DNA from: Leptoclinus maculatus
Taxonomy: Eukaryota; Chordata; Actinopteri; Perciformes; Stichaeidae
DNA length: 64,000 bases
Direction: 5' to 3'
Assembly (NCBI GenBank): GCA_032191485.1
Contig: JAVDOI010000008.1
Location: 19,946,674-20,010,673 of the forward strand
Below the pieces are notes generated by a model that had not been told where the DNA came from, did no database searches, and worked only from the letters and a program-made list of their open reading frames with translations. Both the position numbers and the translations under genes were made by a program. The number at the start of each line of letters is the position of its first letter. Positions within the stretch are counted from its first letter, which is position 1. Below are positions 41,130 to 60,771 of this stretch, in pieces.

Positions 41130-42176
41130 ATGCTATTTCCATTGATTGCAATAAAACGGACCCTCGAGGATGTTGGTTATCTGGCTGTAGATGTTTTCAC
41201 AACGGGTAACAGGGATGGCGTCCGAAGAACCCTCATCCTCCTCCTCACATGTAGCTTCTCCAGCCTCCTGCTCAGCTCCCTGCTCCTCCTGTACCTCCTC
41301 TTCACCCTGAACTACGAGCTGGCAGTGGCCGGAGGGATCGCCGTCTGCGTTGAGGCACTACTGACGGTCTCCCTCTTCCTATCGAAGAGAGTACGGTGCG
41401 TGGGGATTCTATTTGTGATCTCCATGTTCATGAAGAAGAGTCGCAACCTGCTCCTGGCCGCTGGGACCAGCTTGGTGGTTCTTAGAAATATCCGCAACAC
41501 CTTGGAGAACACCACGGGCCTGGTCCGGAGCATGATTTGCAACCTAAAGGCGCAGAAAGCCGCCATCGTCGCTCCGTTCAGTAGCTATGTGGAGATGTTG
41601 AAGTGGCTGGGAAACATGCTCAAGGGGGTTACAGACTTCGGGGTGGTGAACCTCGACTCCCAACTCAAGGTGTCACCCAGACTGGAATCAGAAACATTCC
41701 GGTGGAAACTCAGTGAAGCAGAGCAGAAGCTGAACGACACCGTGAAGTACGTCCAGGCCCTCGTGAGTACAGTCTCCTCTGTGACCGATAGGATGTTTCC
41801 CGCCATCAGCTTCCTCGTGCTCATGCTGTTCATAGCGCTGCACGTGAAGAAATACTGCGGTGACGACAAATACCAAAACCGGTTCATGAGCAGCAGGTTT
41901 GTTGGTTTCGACGAGAGGCGGAAGACGGAAGGAAAGCCCCACGTCCTCCCCCTCACGCCAGAGGAGGAGCGGCTGTACGCCGCCGTCCTCTCGGCCCGTC
42001 CCACCACCAGAGAGGCGCGAGCCGTGCTGAAATTTGGTGTTCCGGTTGTCTCCCATTTTATGGCTTGGGTCATATTCATAACCGTGGATGCCTTATTGTA
42101 CTGCTTTGTCGATATTGTGACAATAAAGCTGTCAGAGCTAGAACCGTTCCACGTCCCGTTATTAATGAGCATCAAA
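41130..42176 (+). CDS. DCSTAMP: DCSTAMP coding exon 1 (349 codons)
   Basis: Opens MLFPLIAIKRTLEDVGYLAV and holds the first five hydrophobic segments. Two to three candidate N-glycosylation sites (NTTG, NDTV) lie in the stretches between them. The donor is atcaaa/gtaagt. Antisense open frames across this exon are shadows of its codon use. Confidence 0.95.
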
Positions 42177-42752
42177 GTAAGTATGTGAGAGAACTTCTGA
42201 CACGTTTCTGCATTTACAGTATTTGTCCCATTGCAGTCCTGCAGCCGCTGAATATGAATCCTTGTGTCCTCTCAGGGGATTCCGACTCTAATAGGCATAC
42301 CGCTTGGTGAGGAAAACCATGAAAAAGACTTCTCCTACTCTGTGACCCTGTTTGAGAAGAAATGCCTTCCTAGACCCAAGCTGCTGCTCTACACCTCCGT
42401 GGTTCCTCTGGCTGCCATCCTGCTCACCTTGTTCATCATGGCTCTGATGGCTGCCAAAGTGGGCCAGCTCAGGCTGGCGGTCTGCGAGCGATTCTTCCCC
42501 AGCGCCGCGGAGGAGAGAGTGGAGTACCTGCACGCCAAAATCCTGAGGAAGAGATGCAAAAAGAGGAAGGGGGAAGACAACTGCAGCCTCACGTCACTCT
42601 ATTTAAAGGTATGCATCATTACTGCCCATCGCTGGTGAAGTTTGTACATCTCTTCATTAGTAATGCTTCATTAGTTTGTCTTCTCTTTTCAGCCACACTT
42701 CTGGTGCCCGCTGCTCTTCAGGCCCAAAGGGGATCCACAGAGTGTCGTGTGA
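41130..42752 (+). CDS. DCSTAMP: DCSTAMP, dendritic-cell-type seven-transmembrane protein (three coding exons)
   Basis: A multi-pass membrane protein needed in mammals for fusion of osteoclast and macrophage precursors. Coding exons are 41130-42176, 42276-42608 and 42693-42752, all phase 0, giving 479 aa, close to the roughly 470-residue mammalian protein. Hydrophobic segments are seen at about residues 35-58, 65-85, 90-115, 225-245, 310-335 and 375-400. Family-like blocks include FVGFDERRKTEG, VLPLTPEEERLYA (where the mammalian protein has FVQFDERE and VLPLNKEER), CLPRPKLLLYTSVVPLAAIL and RVEYLHAKILRKR, the last two in the C-terminal DC-STAMP domain. The position between RIMS2 and DPYS agrees with human. 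The start is the first in-frame ATG, immediately after a candidate acceptor. OCSTAMP is the paralogue to exclude; synteny argues against it. Confidence 0.93.
42276..42608 (+). CDS. DCSTAMP: DCSTAMP coding exon 2 (111 codons)
   Basis: The acceptor is gtcctctcag and the donor aaag/gtatgc. It reads GIPTLIGIPLGEENHEKDFS, YSVTLFEKKCLPRPKLLLYT, then the last membrane segment, then ERFFPSAAEERVEYLHAKIL and the basic RKRCKKRKG. The FEKKCLPRPKLLL and EYLHAKIL motifs are the strongest match to mammalian DC-STAMP. Confidence 0.95.
42693..42752 (+). CDS. DCSTAMP: DCSTAMP coding exon 3 (19 codons and stop)
   Basis: The acceptor is ttctcttttcag. It reads PHFWCPLLFRPKGDPQSVV then TGA. The mammalian tail continues in the same way after TKIHFWLPVL-type sequence, so this is the expected short cytoplasmic end, here somewhat shortened. 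Confidence 0.85.
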   Translation, partial: PHFWCPLLFRPKGDPQSVV

Positions 42753-42972
42753 AGAAGTTATTCATGTTTTCTCTATTCTATGATAAGAAAGCATAAGAAG
42801 GTCCCCCTCCTTGAACAACGGATTCTACGCCATTACTTTTTAAATCAACTTTTACCTCATCGAACAAAGACGGTGACACTTGTGACTTAACAGTTTATAT
42901 CTAAGCTGTCCGGTCCGTCCGAGAAGCACTGATCAACTCTCAGCGAGCCTCTCTCGAGGGATAAATAAGCTC

Positions 42973-43175
42973 CTTCAGACTGTTGTTGTAGATGGTTTTA
43001 AATCAAGTCCCCAGGTGGTTGATACAAGTGTCCCACATGGATCAATAATAGGCCGTCTGTTATTTATGCATAAATAATATTAATATTTATCTTTCAACTG
43101 ACCATTGCAATGTCTCTGCAAAGCACTCCAGAGCACCACGTTTGATGTTCACACTCTGATCTATACTAATAATGG
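42973..43175 (+). mobile_element. Decayed LINE reverse-transcriptase fragment
   Basis: Plus-strand translation gives LQTVVVDGFKSSPQVVDTSV then PHGSIIGRLLFMH. This aligns with the non-LTR reverse-transcriptase core motif GVPQGSILGPLLF. About 60 bases later a shifted frame reads HTLIYTN, recalling the catalytic YADDT.IYT region. Stops and frameshifts show it is dead. It begins about 220 bp after the DCSTAMP stop and could lie in its 3' UTR. Confidence 0.7.
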
Positions 43176-43385
43176 AACTCTAACAGGTACAGTATATTAT
43201 GCCTCCACTATACTACATTCAATGGATTATGGAGATATACTGTTTGCAAATTAAACAACCATTTAAAAGTTCTTAATACCAACTCTGAACTAAGACTGGT
43301 TTCCGTCACTATGCACCTTGTAACTAGAATGAAAACAACTCAGTGACTTCAAACGTGTCCTTTCTGATATCTTTGTATTATATTA

Positions 43386-43409
43386 GTGTGTGTGTGTGTG
43401 TGTGTGTGT
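43386..43409. repeat. TG microsatellite
   Basis: About twelve TG units. Confidence 0.95.
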
Positions 43410-44725
43410 TGTGTAAATATATTTTTTCAGATACTTTTTTATATTCCATAGAATATTAAACAATACATACATGTTGCTCATGCACTGTGCTCCATCACTT
43501 GACTCCACCTGTACTGTGTCATTGTTATTCAGCGTGCTGTGGTAGTTGACTGACTTACATCATATGACATAACTGGTAACCATGGAGAATGGTTAATAGA
43601 TGCTTTATACAAACCCTTTCACATTAACAATTGCCCACCAATTACCTTATAATTATTATAATTATAATTCAATTCAGAGTATAGCTCCAATCAGCACTTA
43701 GCAACTATGTTAATTTATGTGTCAGACATGACATCATGTTCATTATATAACAAGGCAGATGACATTATTCTATGATGAATCTATCCCAGTGTGTGCTGTG
43801 ATCATCGACGTAACCGGACTCACTGTATACATTTAGGATTGATACCACAGTACTGCCAACCAATCAAATATATGAATAATACATAAACAACATGAATGTA
43901 GGCTTGTTGGAGGCATTGAAAAAACAACAATCTAGTCTGGTTAACAATCATGGATTTGTGATGCTAGCAGTGAATCCTGTTATTCATAAGTCTTACATAA
44001 TAGATAATAGTAATAGATAAGATTCTAATAACCTACACGGTGACAGGCTTCTTTATTTGACCTCCATGTGGAATGCTCCTCTGCAGAGTAGAACAGCGAT
44101 ATTTGCTTACGTAACCTAAGACAGATGTCCCCTACATGTGCAGTGAACAGCACTGTCCTCGTTCCACTTATGCACTGTCGCTGTTCATTAGCATCTCACA
44201 GCTGTGAGATGTATATACATTTCTCTTACATGTTTTATAAAATAACTTGGTCATTTATTCTTTATTTATTCTTGTTGTATCAGATTGTTAAATACAATCC
44301 ACGTTATTTGATTTAAATTAAATTGGCAGTTAAGGGCAATGATTTTAAAAATCCTATGAAAAAATCTATCTAAAATGAATAGTTTGTATAAGTTTATATT
44401 GCAGTATCCTGACAGGTGTGTAGGAGGAACCTCCCAGAATGCACCAGGGCAACAGAATCATGGACAAGCGTCTGTTTTTAAGTATGTGTTCCTGCATTGT
44501 TACTGGTGTTATTGTGTTTTACATTACAATACCTGCACTGTTTCCACATTTACATTTCTGTTATACAAGCAGTTGTATCAGTTAGTTGTGAATGTGGTCA
44601 GACCATGAGTGGTGTCATGTGCATGCTTGGTCAAATACTCCCCAATGTATGGACATGACATCACAATGTATAACCAGGGTAAAGACCAACGATTCAAGAA
44701 CTAGTCCAAAAAAATAAACTCTCTC

Positions 44726-44729
<4 letters not shown>

Positions 44730-44765
<36 letters not shown>
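44730..44765. repeat. AT microsatellite
   Basis: About 18 AT units. Confidence 0.95.
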
Positions 44766-44767
<2 letters not shown>

Positions 44768-45002
44768 CAGTATTAAATTATATCAGTAACTTTAACCTCA
44801 AAATATGTGGCCTAATTTAATAAACAAAGAAAAGGCAACGACCTATTCCGGTTTAAAATAATAGTTTGTCCAACTCTGCTAAAATGATTAAAACACTTAA
44901 GTTCAGAGTTGAATTATGTTAATTTGATGTGAATCACTTCCTCAATTTCAAAAAAGTTGAGTCAACATAAATAAGCAGTGTGTATTTTTCCTTGTGATTT
45001 AC

Positions 45003-45413
45003 TTTATTGAACTCCATGTAAGGCACATTTTCAGAGCTACTCATTGTCGACTGTATAATCCCACACCACCCCTTCCACTGTCAGAGACAAGAGGAAGGAA
45101 GTGGTCCAGCTCAAGGATGAGTAGGCCTTCTGTGACTCACACGCTGCCACTGACCCGTGTGGCTACATGATAAGCTCACATTATGTCTCAACTGGCCCTG
45201 CGGCAAAAAAAACACGCCAGCACGCCAGCCCAATAGGAAGCTGCCACATGATGCTCGGTGACAGCCGCAGACCTTTTTGTTGTTGTTGTACCACGGGAAG
45301 GAATGAATGCAGCCCATACATGGGCATAGTTAGAGTGCATTTGATAATGTGTGAACCTGCTGAATATGCAAAAACAGAGTCAATCTGGGTCAACGAAGCA
45401 AATCATTTTAATG
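45003..45413 (-). terminator. DPYS: Candidate DPYS polyadenylation signals
   Basis: On the minus strand, ATTAAA at 45413-45408 lies about 370 bases after the DPYS stop and AATAAA at 45008-45003 about 775 bases after it. Either could end the transcript; no further evidence is available. Confidence 0.3.
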
Positions 45414-45780
45414 AATAGTTCATCAAAGGGAAAGATGCTTTTGGGTTACCAATGGCAACAAACATTAAGGAAAATGGGAGAAATTTCAACAAAAAAGTGA
45501 TGAAAGATCCCCTTTTCAAATCACACCTCATTTCTCAACCATGACATCATGCATAAGCCCTATTTTCATTCCTTGCAGTGAATTACTTGATTGCATAATG
45601 TATGTTAGAGCACACCTACTTTTCAGCAGCACAACCTCATACAGTTGAGCAAATATAACAGTGGTAGTATCAGAGCATTGGCCTAAACACACCACCACCT
45701 TTACTGCACACAGTGATTTGGCTGAAGGCTGATGGCTGAATAATGTACGTCTTGCCTTCCAGGTTCTGGTTGCCAGTTGT

Positions 45781-54317
<8,537 letters not shown>

Positions 54318-54503
54318 AACCCTAACCCTGTGCACGACCGCGAGAGGCTTTAAAAGAGAAAGAAAGAAAGAGAGAACAAAGCCAGAGTTTGTGAAAAGTG
54401 AACAGAAGTGACAGCAGAGCAGCACAGACGATCTGACGCTCGTCTGTGTGCAGCGAGTAATGCAAAAACGGTCAGTTCCAAAGTTCATGTAAGATAGGGA
54501 TAT

Positions 54504-54791
54504 TTATGAAGGCAAATCACTGACAAAATCCGAGAGCGCAAATGAGATCCATGCGCGCGCGCATTTTACTTTGGCGAGCGCTTTTACACCACTCCGCGAG
54601 CAAAATTCCGTCTCGCGGGAGCAAAATTCGCTCGCGAAGCATAAACCTGCTCGCTCGCGAAACTTTAACCTGCTCGCGCTCGAGTTGTTTTTCTTTTTGA
54701 CAGTAAGTGGGGGGACCCAGTCTCCATTGTATCTCGACATCTAATTGGTTACAATCCTCGTTTTTGGATAGACCGGATATCACTCTGACAC
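54504..54791 (-). repeat. Repeat copy 1 (inverted partner of 56428-56600), adjoining the DPYS 5' end
   Basis: Reverse complement of this stretch starts gtgtcagagtgatatccggt and ends gatttgccttcata, as does the plus-strand copy at 56428-56600. The first ~110 and last ~45 bases are about 95% alike. This copy has an extra CpG-rich middle of about 145 bases with repeated cgcgag/gagcaaaatt motifs. It begins about 190 bases upstream of the DPYS start codon. Confidence 0.8.
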
Positions 54792-54857
54792 TAGGGGAGA
54801 TTTTCAGATTGCACTACAGGTCAGGGGCAAATAATGTACATTTTACTGCACGGGTAC

Positions 54858-55797
54858 TAATGTTGCACGGTGTATCGATACTAAAAAGGTACCGCGGTAC
54901 CCGTACGTTGAAAACGATACGATTTTGCATATTTTTAGTATCGATACTTCATTAAAATAGCGCGCGATCAGAGCGCACTCTCTGTTCCGCTCCCTGTCAT
55001 GCTGCCTGCACGCATTGACTACAAGGGGGCGGGGCTACCCAGCGCTCACACACGCAACAGGCAGCGCTCACTCACAGCGAGCGATCAGGGGAGACATGGC
55101 ATCAAGTGCAGGAGCTTTTGCCGACCGTCCTCGGCTTGTTGGGAAAAAAGATGCCAGAAGTGAAATCTGGAAGTACTTTGGCTACATTGCAGACAGTGAA
55201 GGAAAGCCCACTGACATACAGAGACCCGTCTGCAAAACTTGTTTCAAAGCCACACAGACCAAGGGAGGCAACACGTCAAACATGGCAAAGCACCTTTCAG
55301 ACAGACACCCCGAACTGTTCAAAGAGTTCAAAGAACGACAGTTAAGCAAATGTGATTATAAACATGAACCAAGCCCACCCATATACAGCCTAACATGAGT
55401 AGCCTTAGCCTAGTTTGACGACAAGCCCATATGATCATGAGGTCACAATGTACACAAAAGTGTACTAAATGAAACACAATTGATGCAAAATGGCTCCATG
55501 CTGGTGGAGCCTGAGGGTGGATCTTGAGCTAATTATTTTTAATTTTAGTTAAGTGTTCAAAAAGCTGGGCAGGAACAAGCTGGTAAAAAAGGGAACCATA
55601 CAGATGTTTTATTTATTACTATTATAGATAAATATACCAGTATCATATCGTATTTGTGGTATCGTATCGTATTTGTGGTATCATATCGTATTTGTGGTAT
55701 TGTATCGAATTCTGGTATCGTATCGTAAGTATCGGGTATCATGATATTATGGCAGGTATCGTATCGAAGTCATAATTTTGGTATCGTGACAACCCTA
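54858..55797 (+). mobile_element. hAT-type DNA transposon with BED finger fragment, 940 bp
   Basis: The left tip taatgttgcacggtgtatcg and the inverted right tip tagggttgtcacgataccaa are related. The 8-bp target duplication acgggtac flanks it (54850-54857 and 55798-55805). Dense tatcgta repeats lie inside the right end. One open frame (55015-55398) encodes a BED-type zinc finger. The remainder of the transposase is missing, so it is a deletion derivative. Confidence 0.8.
55015..55398 (+). CDS. Truncated hAT transposase: N-terminal BED zinc finger (ZBED-like)
   Basis: This 127-codon frame probably starts at the internal Met at 55096 (MASSAGAFADRP), which fits family starts better than the first ATG. 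It reads SEIWKYFGY, then PVCKTCFKATQTKGGNTSNM and AKHLSDRHPELFKEFKERQ. The Cys-x2-Cys and His-x4-His pairs form a BED finger, the DNA-binding domain of hAT transposases and ZBED proteins. There is no catalytic domain after it. It has stayed open, by chance or recency, and is unlikely to be a host gene. Confidence 0.7.
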   Translation: MTTRGRGYPALTHATGSAHSQRAIRGDMASSAGAFADRPRLVGKKDARSEIWKYFGYIADSEGKPTDIQRPVCKTCFKATQTKGGNTSNMAKHLSDRHPELFKEFKERQLSKCDYKHEPSPPIYSLT

Positions 55798-56427
55798 ACG
55801 GGTACTTTTACTTTCTGCACTTAAAGTACATTTTGCTGATAATAACATACTTGACTAAGGTTTTGAATGCAGGTATTTTACTCGTAGTGGATTGTTTCAT
55901 CAGTATGGTATTAGTATGTTTACTGTAGTGAAGGATCTGAATCATTTTTCATCCACTAACTACTTGTCAGTGACTTCAATTTGGAAACTCACTTGGCAAA
56001 CAGATAATATACAAACAGTGGTCCCTAATCTTGGCTCTAGATCTTTGAGCGGGTCCAAATTGTTGCTCATATTATATACAACTACATTATATCTCTTCTG
56101 TAAACACAACAGTATGATTAAATATGATCACATCATGTTTTAATCAATTAAGATCAAAGAGTTTCTTTGAGCTGTTTGTCACAAGAGGTTTGACTATCAA
56201 ACACACATTGTCTGTAATAGAATAATGGAGTGAATTTAAACCAATCTGAGCAACTTGACTTTAACACATTTTTTATTATTGTATACGACAACTCTATTAA
56301 CATCATTTGTATTTCATCAGCCTCTACAGTCTGAAACGTTTACAAAACCTGTCAGACAAATGTATAACATTCTGAGATGTAGTGGAGTACAGTAGTGTTG
56401 AAAACCACCTCTAACAGACCTAGCGTC

Positions 56428-56600
56428 TGTGTCAGAGTGATATCCAGTCTATCCAAAAACGAGGATTGTAACCAATTAGATGTCGAGATACAATGGAGAC
56501 TGGGTCCGCCCACTTACTGTCAAAAAGAAAAACAACTCGAGTGCGAGCAGGAAATCTCATTTGCGCTCTCGGATTTTGACATTGATTTGCCTTCATAGAT
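56428..56600 (+). repeat. Repeat copy 2 (inverted partner of 54504-54791)
   Basis: It runs from gtgtcagagtgatatccagt to gatttgccttcata, and is an internally shortened version of copy 1 in the opposite orientation about 1.6 kb away. Confidence 0.8.
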
Positions 56601-57409
56601 ATTGCGGTTACTCGACTTTTACAATGTAGGAAAGTGTTTTTACCTTTTAGACTCCTACATGTGAAGCACAGCACCTTTGCAGCTGCAACACATTTTCACT
56701 GCATTCCGAACCGTTTCCTTTTTGTACATATGCAGATGCCCTTACAAAGTATATAGCCCACTATTTGGGACATACGGTTACATTCCCAAGTCTCTTAATT
56801 GTATCCCCGTTTCCTTCACTTGCCTCCTTTCCTTGCGTCTTAGTCCCTCCCACCAGGGATGCATGGAGAGACCATGCAAGGAGGGAGGAAATGACAAAAT
56901 AAGAGACTTTGGGTGTACCCTACTTCTTCATAACGTTGCATTTTGAACTTTGACCCTGTTGCTATCTGTCGCACAGAGGATTGTGGGTCAGAATAACCTG
57001 AAAAGCATGCTGGCTTTTCCTGGCATACTAAATAGTAGGGTAGTATGGATATTTGGAATGCACAGATTTTTAGTAAACTGGTGCGGTGCTCTTTAAAAGA
57101 AATGTGAACTGTGTATTGTGTAGAATGTTCCAAAGTAAAAAAAACATTACTCTGGCAGATACAAAACATACTTAGATGTATTCACATTGTTTGTTTGCTT
57201 TTTCCCCAAGAATGCATTTTGTCGAGAAAGATACAAATAAAATGGTACTTATGTGGGTCTGTCAGAGGTCAGGGGAACAGTAGAAGTACTAAGTAAGTCA
57301 AAATTGTTTACCCTGTTACCTAAAACTAATGCAGTCTAATACAACAGTCCTCCGTGGAGGTTGTAATGTTCAGTTGTTGTTTTTGTATTCGTATCGTGAG
57401 GGTAGGCTA
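56601..57409. other. Intergenic, nothing recognised
   Basis: No gene, RNA or repeat family was recognised. Confidence 0.5.
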
Positions 57410-58505
57410 AAAAGGAACCGCACTAGGTTGGTTTAAGTCCTATTTATCAGCTCAATCCCAGTTTGAACATGTAAACGATGACTCCTTCACAAGTTCCACA
57501 TGGTTCTTGGCTCTGAACACCTCCGAAATAAATGATCTAATGATATAGGTGCTCTAGATGGCATTACCCTGGCCTCCAACTCCACCGTAAATAAGGACTG
57601 CCTTTGTCACCTACGTAACATTGCAAAAAAATCCCCATTATCAGGCTGCTAAACAAAGAAAAGAGATTACTCCCGTATTAGCTTCTCTGTGGCTCCCTGT
57701 AAAATCCAGAATATAATTTAAAATCCTTTATCCTCACTGACAAAGCCCTAAAGGGTGAGGCACCACCATATCTTATGGAGCTCATGGTACCCTATTACTC
57801 CACTAGAGAGCTGCGCTCCCAGAATGCGGGGTTACTTGTGGTTTCTAGAGTCCCCAAAAGTAGAATGGGAGCCAGAGCCTCTATCTAGCTCCTCTCCTGT
57901 GGAACCAGCTTCCAGTTTCAGACCGGGGGGGCAGACACCCTCACCACATTTAAGAGTAGGCTTAAGACATTCCTCTTTAAAAAAAAGCTTAGGGTGGGCT
58001 CAGGCTTGCCTTAGACCAGCCCCTAGATACACTGCTATAGGCCTAGACTACCGGGGGACTTCCTATGATACACTGAGCTCCTCTCCCTCTCTATCTGTAT
58101 GCATAATACATGTTACTAACTAATTAGTCACATTTCTATTAGGATTCCTGCTTTATTATCATTATCATTGTATTATATCCACTGCTGCTGTTATTATTAG
58201 TAGTAATCATTTTTCTATTATTAATTCTGCTAGTGCTACTACTGCTGTTACTACTCTCATCATATGTATCATTTCTGCCATATGGATTAACTATGTTGTT
58301 CATTCTGTACACAAGCCATCTATTGAACTTCTGCTGATCCTGGGAGAGGTTTCACTCCTCAGTTGTTCTCCCTGATGTTTCTTCCTGTTCTCCCCCCCAG
58401 TTAAAAGTTTTTTTTCAGGGAGTTTTTCCTTATCTGATGCGAGGGTCCAAGGACAGAGAATGTCGTATGCTGTACAGATTGTTAAGCCCTCTGAGGGCTT
58501 TGAAA
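57410..58505 (+). mobile_element. Decayed non-LTR retrotransposon (LINE), 3' part
   Basis: Across shifting plus-strand frames one reads CLCHLRNIA, PVLASLWLPVK, TKP.RVRHHHILW, RALRSQN-like and APLLWNQLPVS. These are C-terminal reverse-transcriptase landmarks of fish LINEs (Rex1- or L2-like; typical intact forms are LHWLPVKFRI and APLLWNQLP). The tail ggacagagaatgtcgtatgctgtacagatt ... gccctctgagggcttt is a familiar LINE 3' end. Many stops and shifts show it is dead. Confidence 0.75.
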
Positions 58506-59300
58506 TTGAAATAACAGAGGCACCTCACAGTATAATGCAATACATTTCTGGCAACTGAGTAATTAGCCCTCTATATGAACATGTTGCATTTTCAAGATAT
58601 AAGCTTTTGAAAGATGCAACACTGAAAGACTAGTGGTACTAGTATCCTTATCATAGACATTCCAAAACCTATAGCGGTCAAAACTGACCTCAGGTCACGT
58701 TACTGTACTTGATCAGTGTACTGTTTTATACTGGGAGGAAGAGAAATTCAACGTATCCTCATTCAACGGTTAGTATAATATCTTACAAAACCATTTTTAT
58801 GCCAAGTCACATTGACTTTTGTTTTCACACAAGACATGAACAGTAGTCTACTGGGTTAAAGTCCTATGTTTGTTGACGTGTCCATCCAGCCCAATGTCCT
58901 CCCTATTTATACCACATCCCCCGACCTCCTCTGCGACAGGCCTGTGCATCCTGGCTCACAATAACGTGTGTTATATATGAATTACAGCAGTGGTGGGCCG
59001 TCAGGGCCAGCAAAGCCTTCTCTGCTGGCCTAAACAGAATCACAAAATTATAGCTATTTTATAATTTAATAATTCTTCACAAATACACTACATGTATTAT
59101 AATTATTTTTCCCATTAGCTTATTTTCTCATTGCACAGTTCCTGTCTTCCTCTGTTGCTCTGCTTCCAGCCTGCAGCGCTGCTTCCAGCGCAGCTTGTTT
59201 TAAAGGAGAGCTTTTATCCAATCAGATTTCACCCCTATGTCTCTAGGTAAGGAGAGAGGCCCGATGCCCTCAAGGTAGACTTTGCAGTTTAAGTCGCGGG

Positions 59301-59519
59301 CGACTGTGGCGAAGTGGATAGCAGGGCCGTCCTTCAATCAGAAGATCGGTGGTTCGATCACCGGCTCAGGCTCCACTAGTCGCATGTCTTCAGCAAGACA
59401 CTTAACCCCAAAATTGCTCCTGTAGCTGTGCCTACGGTGTAGAATTGTGATAGAATCTGAATTGCAAGTCGCTTCGGATATAAGCGTCTGCTAAATGTAA
59501 TTTAATGTAATGTAAGTAA
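59301..59519 (+). repeat. tRNA-derived SINE inside the older hAT element
   Basis: The head cgactgtggcgaagtggata (A-box-like) and ggttcgatcacc (B-box-like) form a tRNA-like promoter. The tail caagtcgcttcggatataag cgtctgctaaatg is the shared 3' end of many teleost SINEs, followed by taatgtaatg repeats. The inner hAT copy lacks it at the same place, so it inserted into the older element. A second copy is at 4812-4970. Confidence 0.85.
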
Positions 59520-59692
59520 ATGGGGACGATATTGTCATAGTCTTCAACCAATCAGATCTTTAGTTTGACATGTTGGGCGTATTCTTTGACGTGCCAGAGC
59601 TACCGATGTAGCTTACAAGTACGTCAGCATTAACGTGGGCTAGCGTGACTGTTGTGAAGCTGAAGCTAGCTAGCAGAACTTAGTAGTAGTAG

Positions 59693-60771
59693 CAGTGGTG
59701 GGCCGTCAGGGCCAGCAAGGCCTCCTCTGCTGGCCTAAACAATCACAAAGTTATAACTATTTTATAATTTAATAATTTTTCTTAAATACACTACATGTAT
59801 TATAATTTATAAAAATATTTTTCCCATTATCTTATTTTCTCATTGCACAGCTACTGTCTTCCTCAGTTGCTCTGCTTCCAGTGCAGCTTGTTTTAAGTAG
59901 AGCTTTTATCCAATCAGATTTCCCCTCTGTGTCTCTAGGTAAGAAGAGAGGCCCCAGGCCTGCAGACTCACAAGTGAATCCCTTTGCAGTTTAAGACGAT
60001 ATTGTTGATTGTCATAGTCTTCAACCAATCAGATCTTTAGTTTGACATGTTGGGCGTATTCTTTGACGTGTCAGAGCCTGCTAGCTGGCCTACAAGTACG
60101 TCAGCATTACGTGCAGCTCAGTTATCAGGTGTAGCTCTGCAGTGAGGTGCAGCGTGCGCTGTGATTGGTCAGTGGGCGAGCACGTGACTATCGTGAAACA
60201 AAACTTAAAGTAGCCAGCAAAGCTTAGTCGGAGTAGTAAGAGCTCAAATTGAAATATATGGAAGAAATTATGAAATTATTTGCATTTTGCTTGGTGTAGA
60301 TTTCTTTTTTTTACCTAGTTTTGTTTTTTTAACACTCAATGGCTGAAGGAGGAGGAGAAACAGATTTGTGAGTTGGGATTTAACCGTGGGATTAAACTCT
60401 TTGTCAACAAAGAAAAAAGGATGGAGTTTGTCTTTAAGTGAACAGCATTTGGTAAGTCAACTGCATTTGTTTTTTTACATCTAATATCTGAATGGCCCGT
60501 GCCCTCGAGTGTGTAGCAGAATGCGTGTTGCTGCTGCTGTTTTCCCGTTAAGCTAGTTTAGCGTAGCCTCGTGCGGTACCTCAGCTGTTTTTTGTTTTTG
60601 TTTTTTTTGTTCCGGTTCAGAGGTCACACAGACAGTTGTCTCCTATGTGAGCGCAGAAAACATTATATTTCTTACAATTTAAGCTGTGGCGCCATCATGA
60701 GGTTATTAGAATATGTTTCAGCTGCAGGACAGCAGTGAAGGCCCAGGTATAAAATGCACGGCCCGCCACTG
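59693..60771 (+). mobile_element. hAT-type non-autonomous element nested in the 58988 element, 1079 bp
   Basis: The left tip is cagtggtgggccgtcagggc; the right end is ggcccaggtataaaatgcac ggcccgccactg. The target duplication agtagtag is at 59685-59692 and 60772-60779. It shares most of its sequence with its host element but is internally deleted and holds no transposase frame. Confidence 0.85.

Larger units (their letters stand above)
42753..45000. other. DCSTAMP 3' flank and intergenic region
   Basis: Besides the LINE fragment it holds a TG microsatellite (43386-43409), an 18-bp perfect palindrome atctcacagctgtgagat (44193-44210) and an AT microsatellite (44730-44765). The sequence is AT-rich with no supportable coding frame. 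No strong polyadenylation signal stands out for DCSTAMP. Confidence 0.5.
54800..55970 (+). repeat. Dispersed repeat of the tactcaagtact type, split by a hAT insertion
   Basis: Left part aggtcaggggcaaataatgtacattttactgc and right part ggtacttttactttctgcacttaaagtaca ... gtgaaggatctgaatca read as one element once 54858-55797 is removed. This dates the hAT insertion as younger. Confidence 0.55.

Noticed and set aside
41585..42175. Long antisense open frame (196 codons) and others over DCSTAMP exon 1
   Set aside because: It mirrors the codon use of the real exon on the opposite strand and shows no family similarity.
59301..59375. Possible tRNA gene (A and B boxes)
   Set aside because: The head belongs to a SINE with a conserved tail and a second degraded copy at 4812; it does not fold as a functional tRNA.
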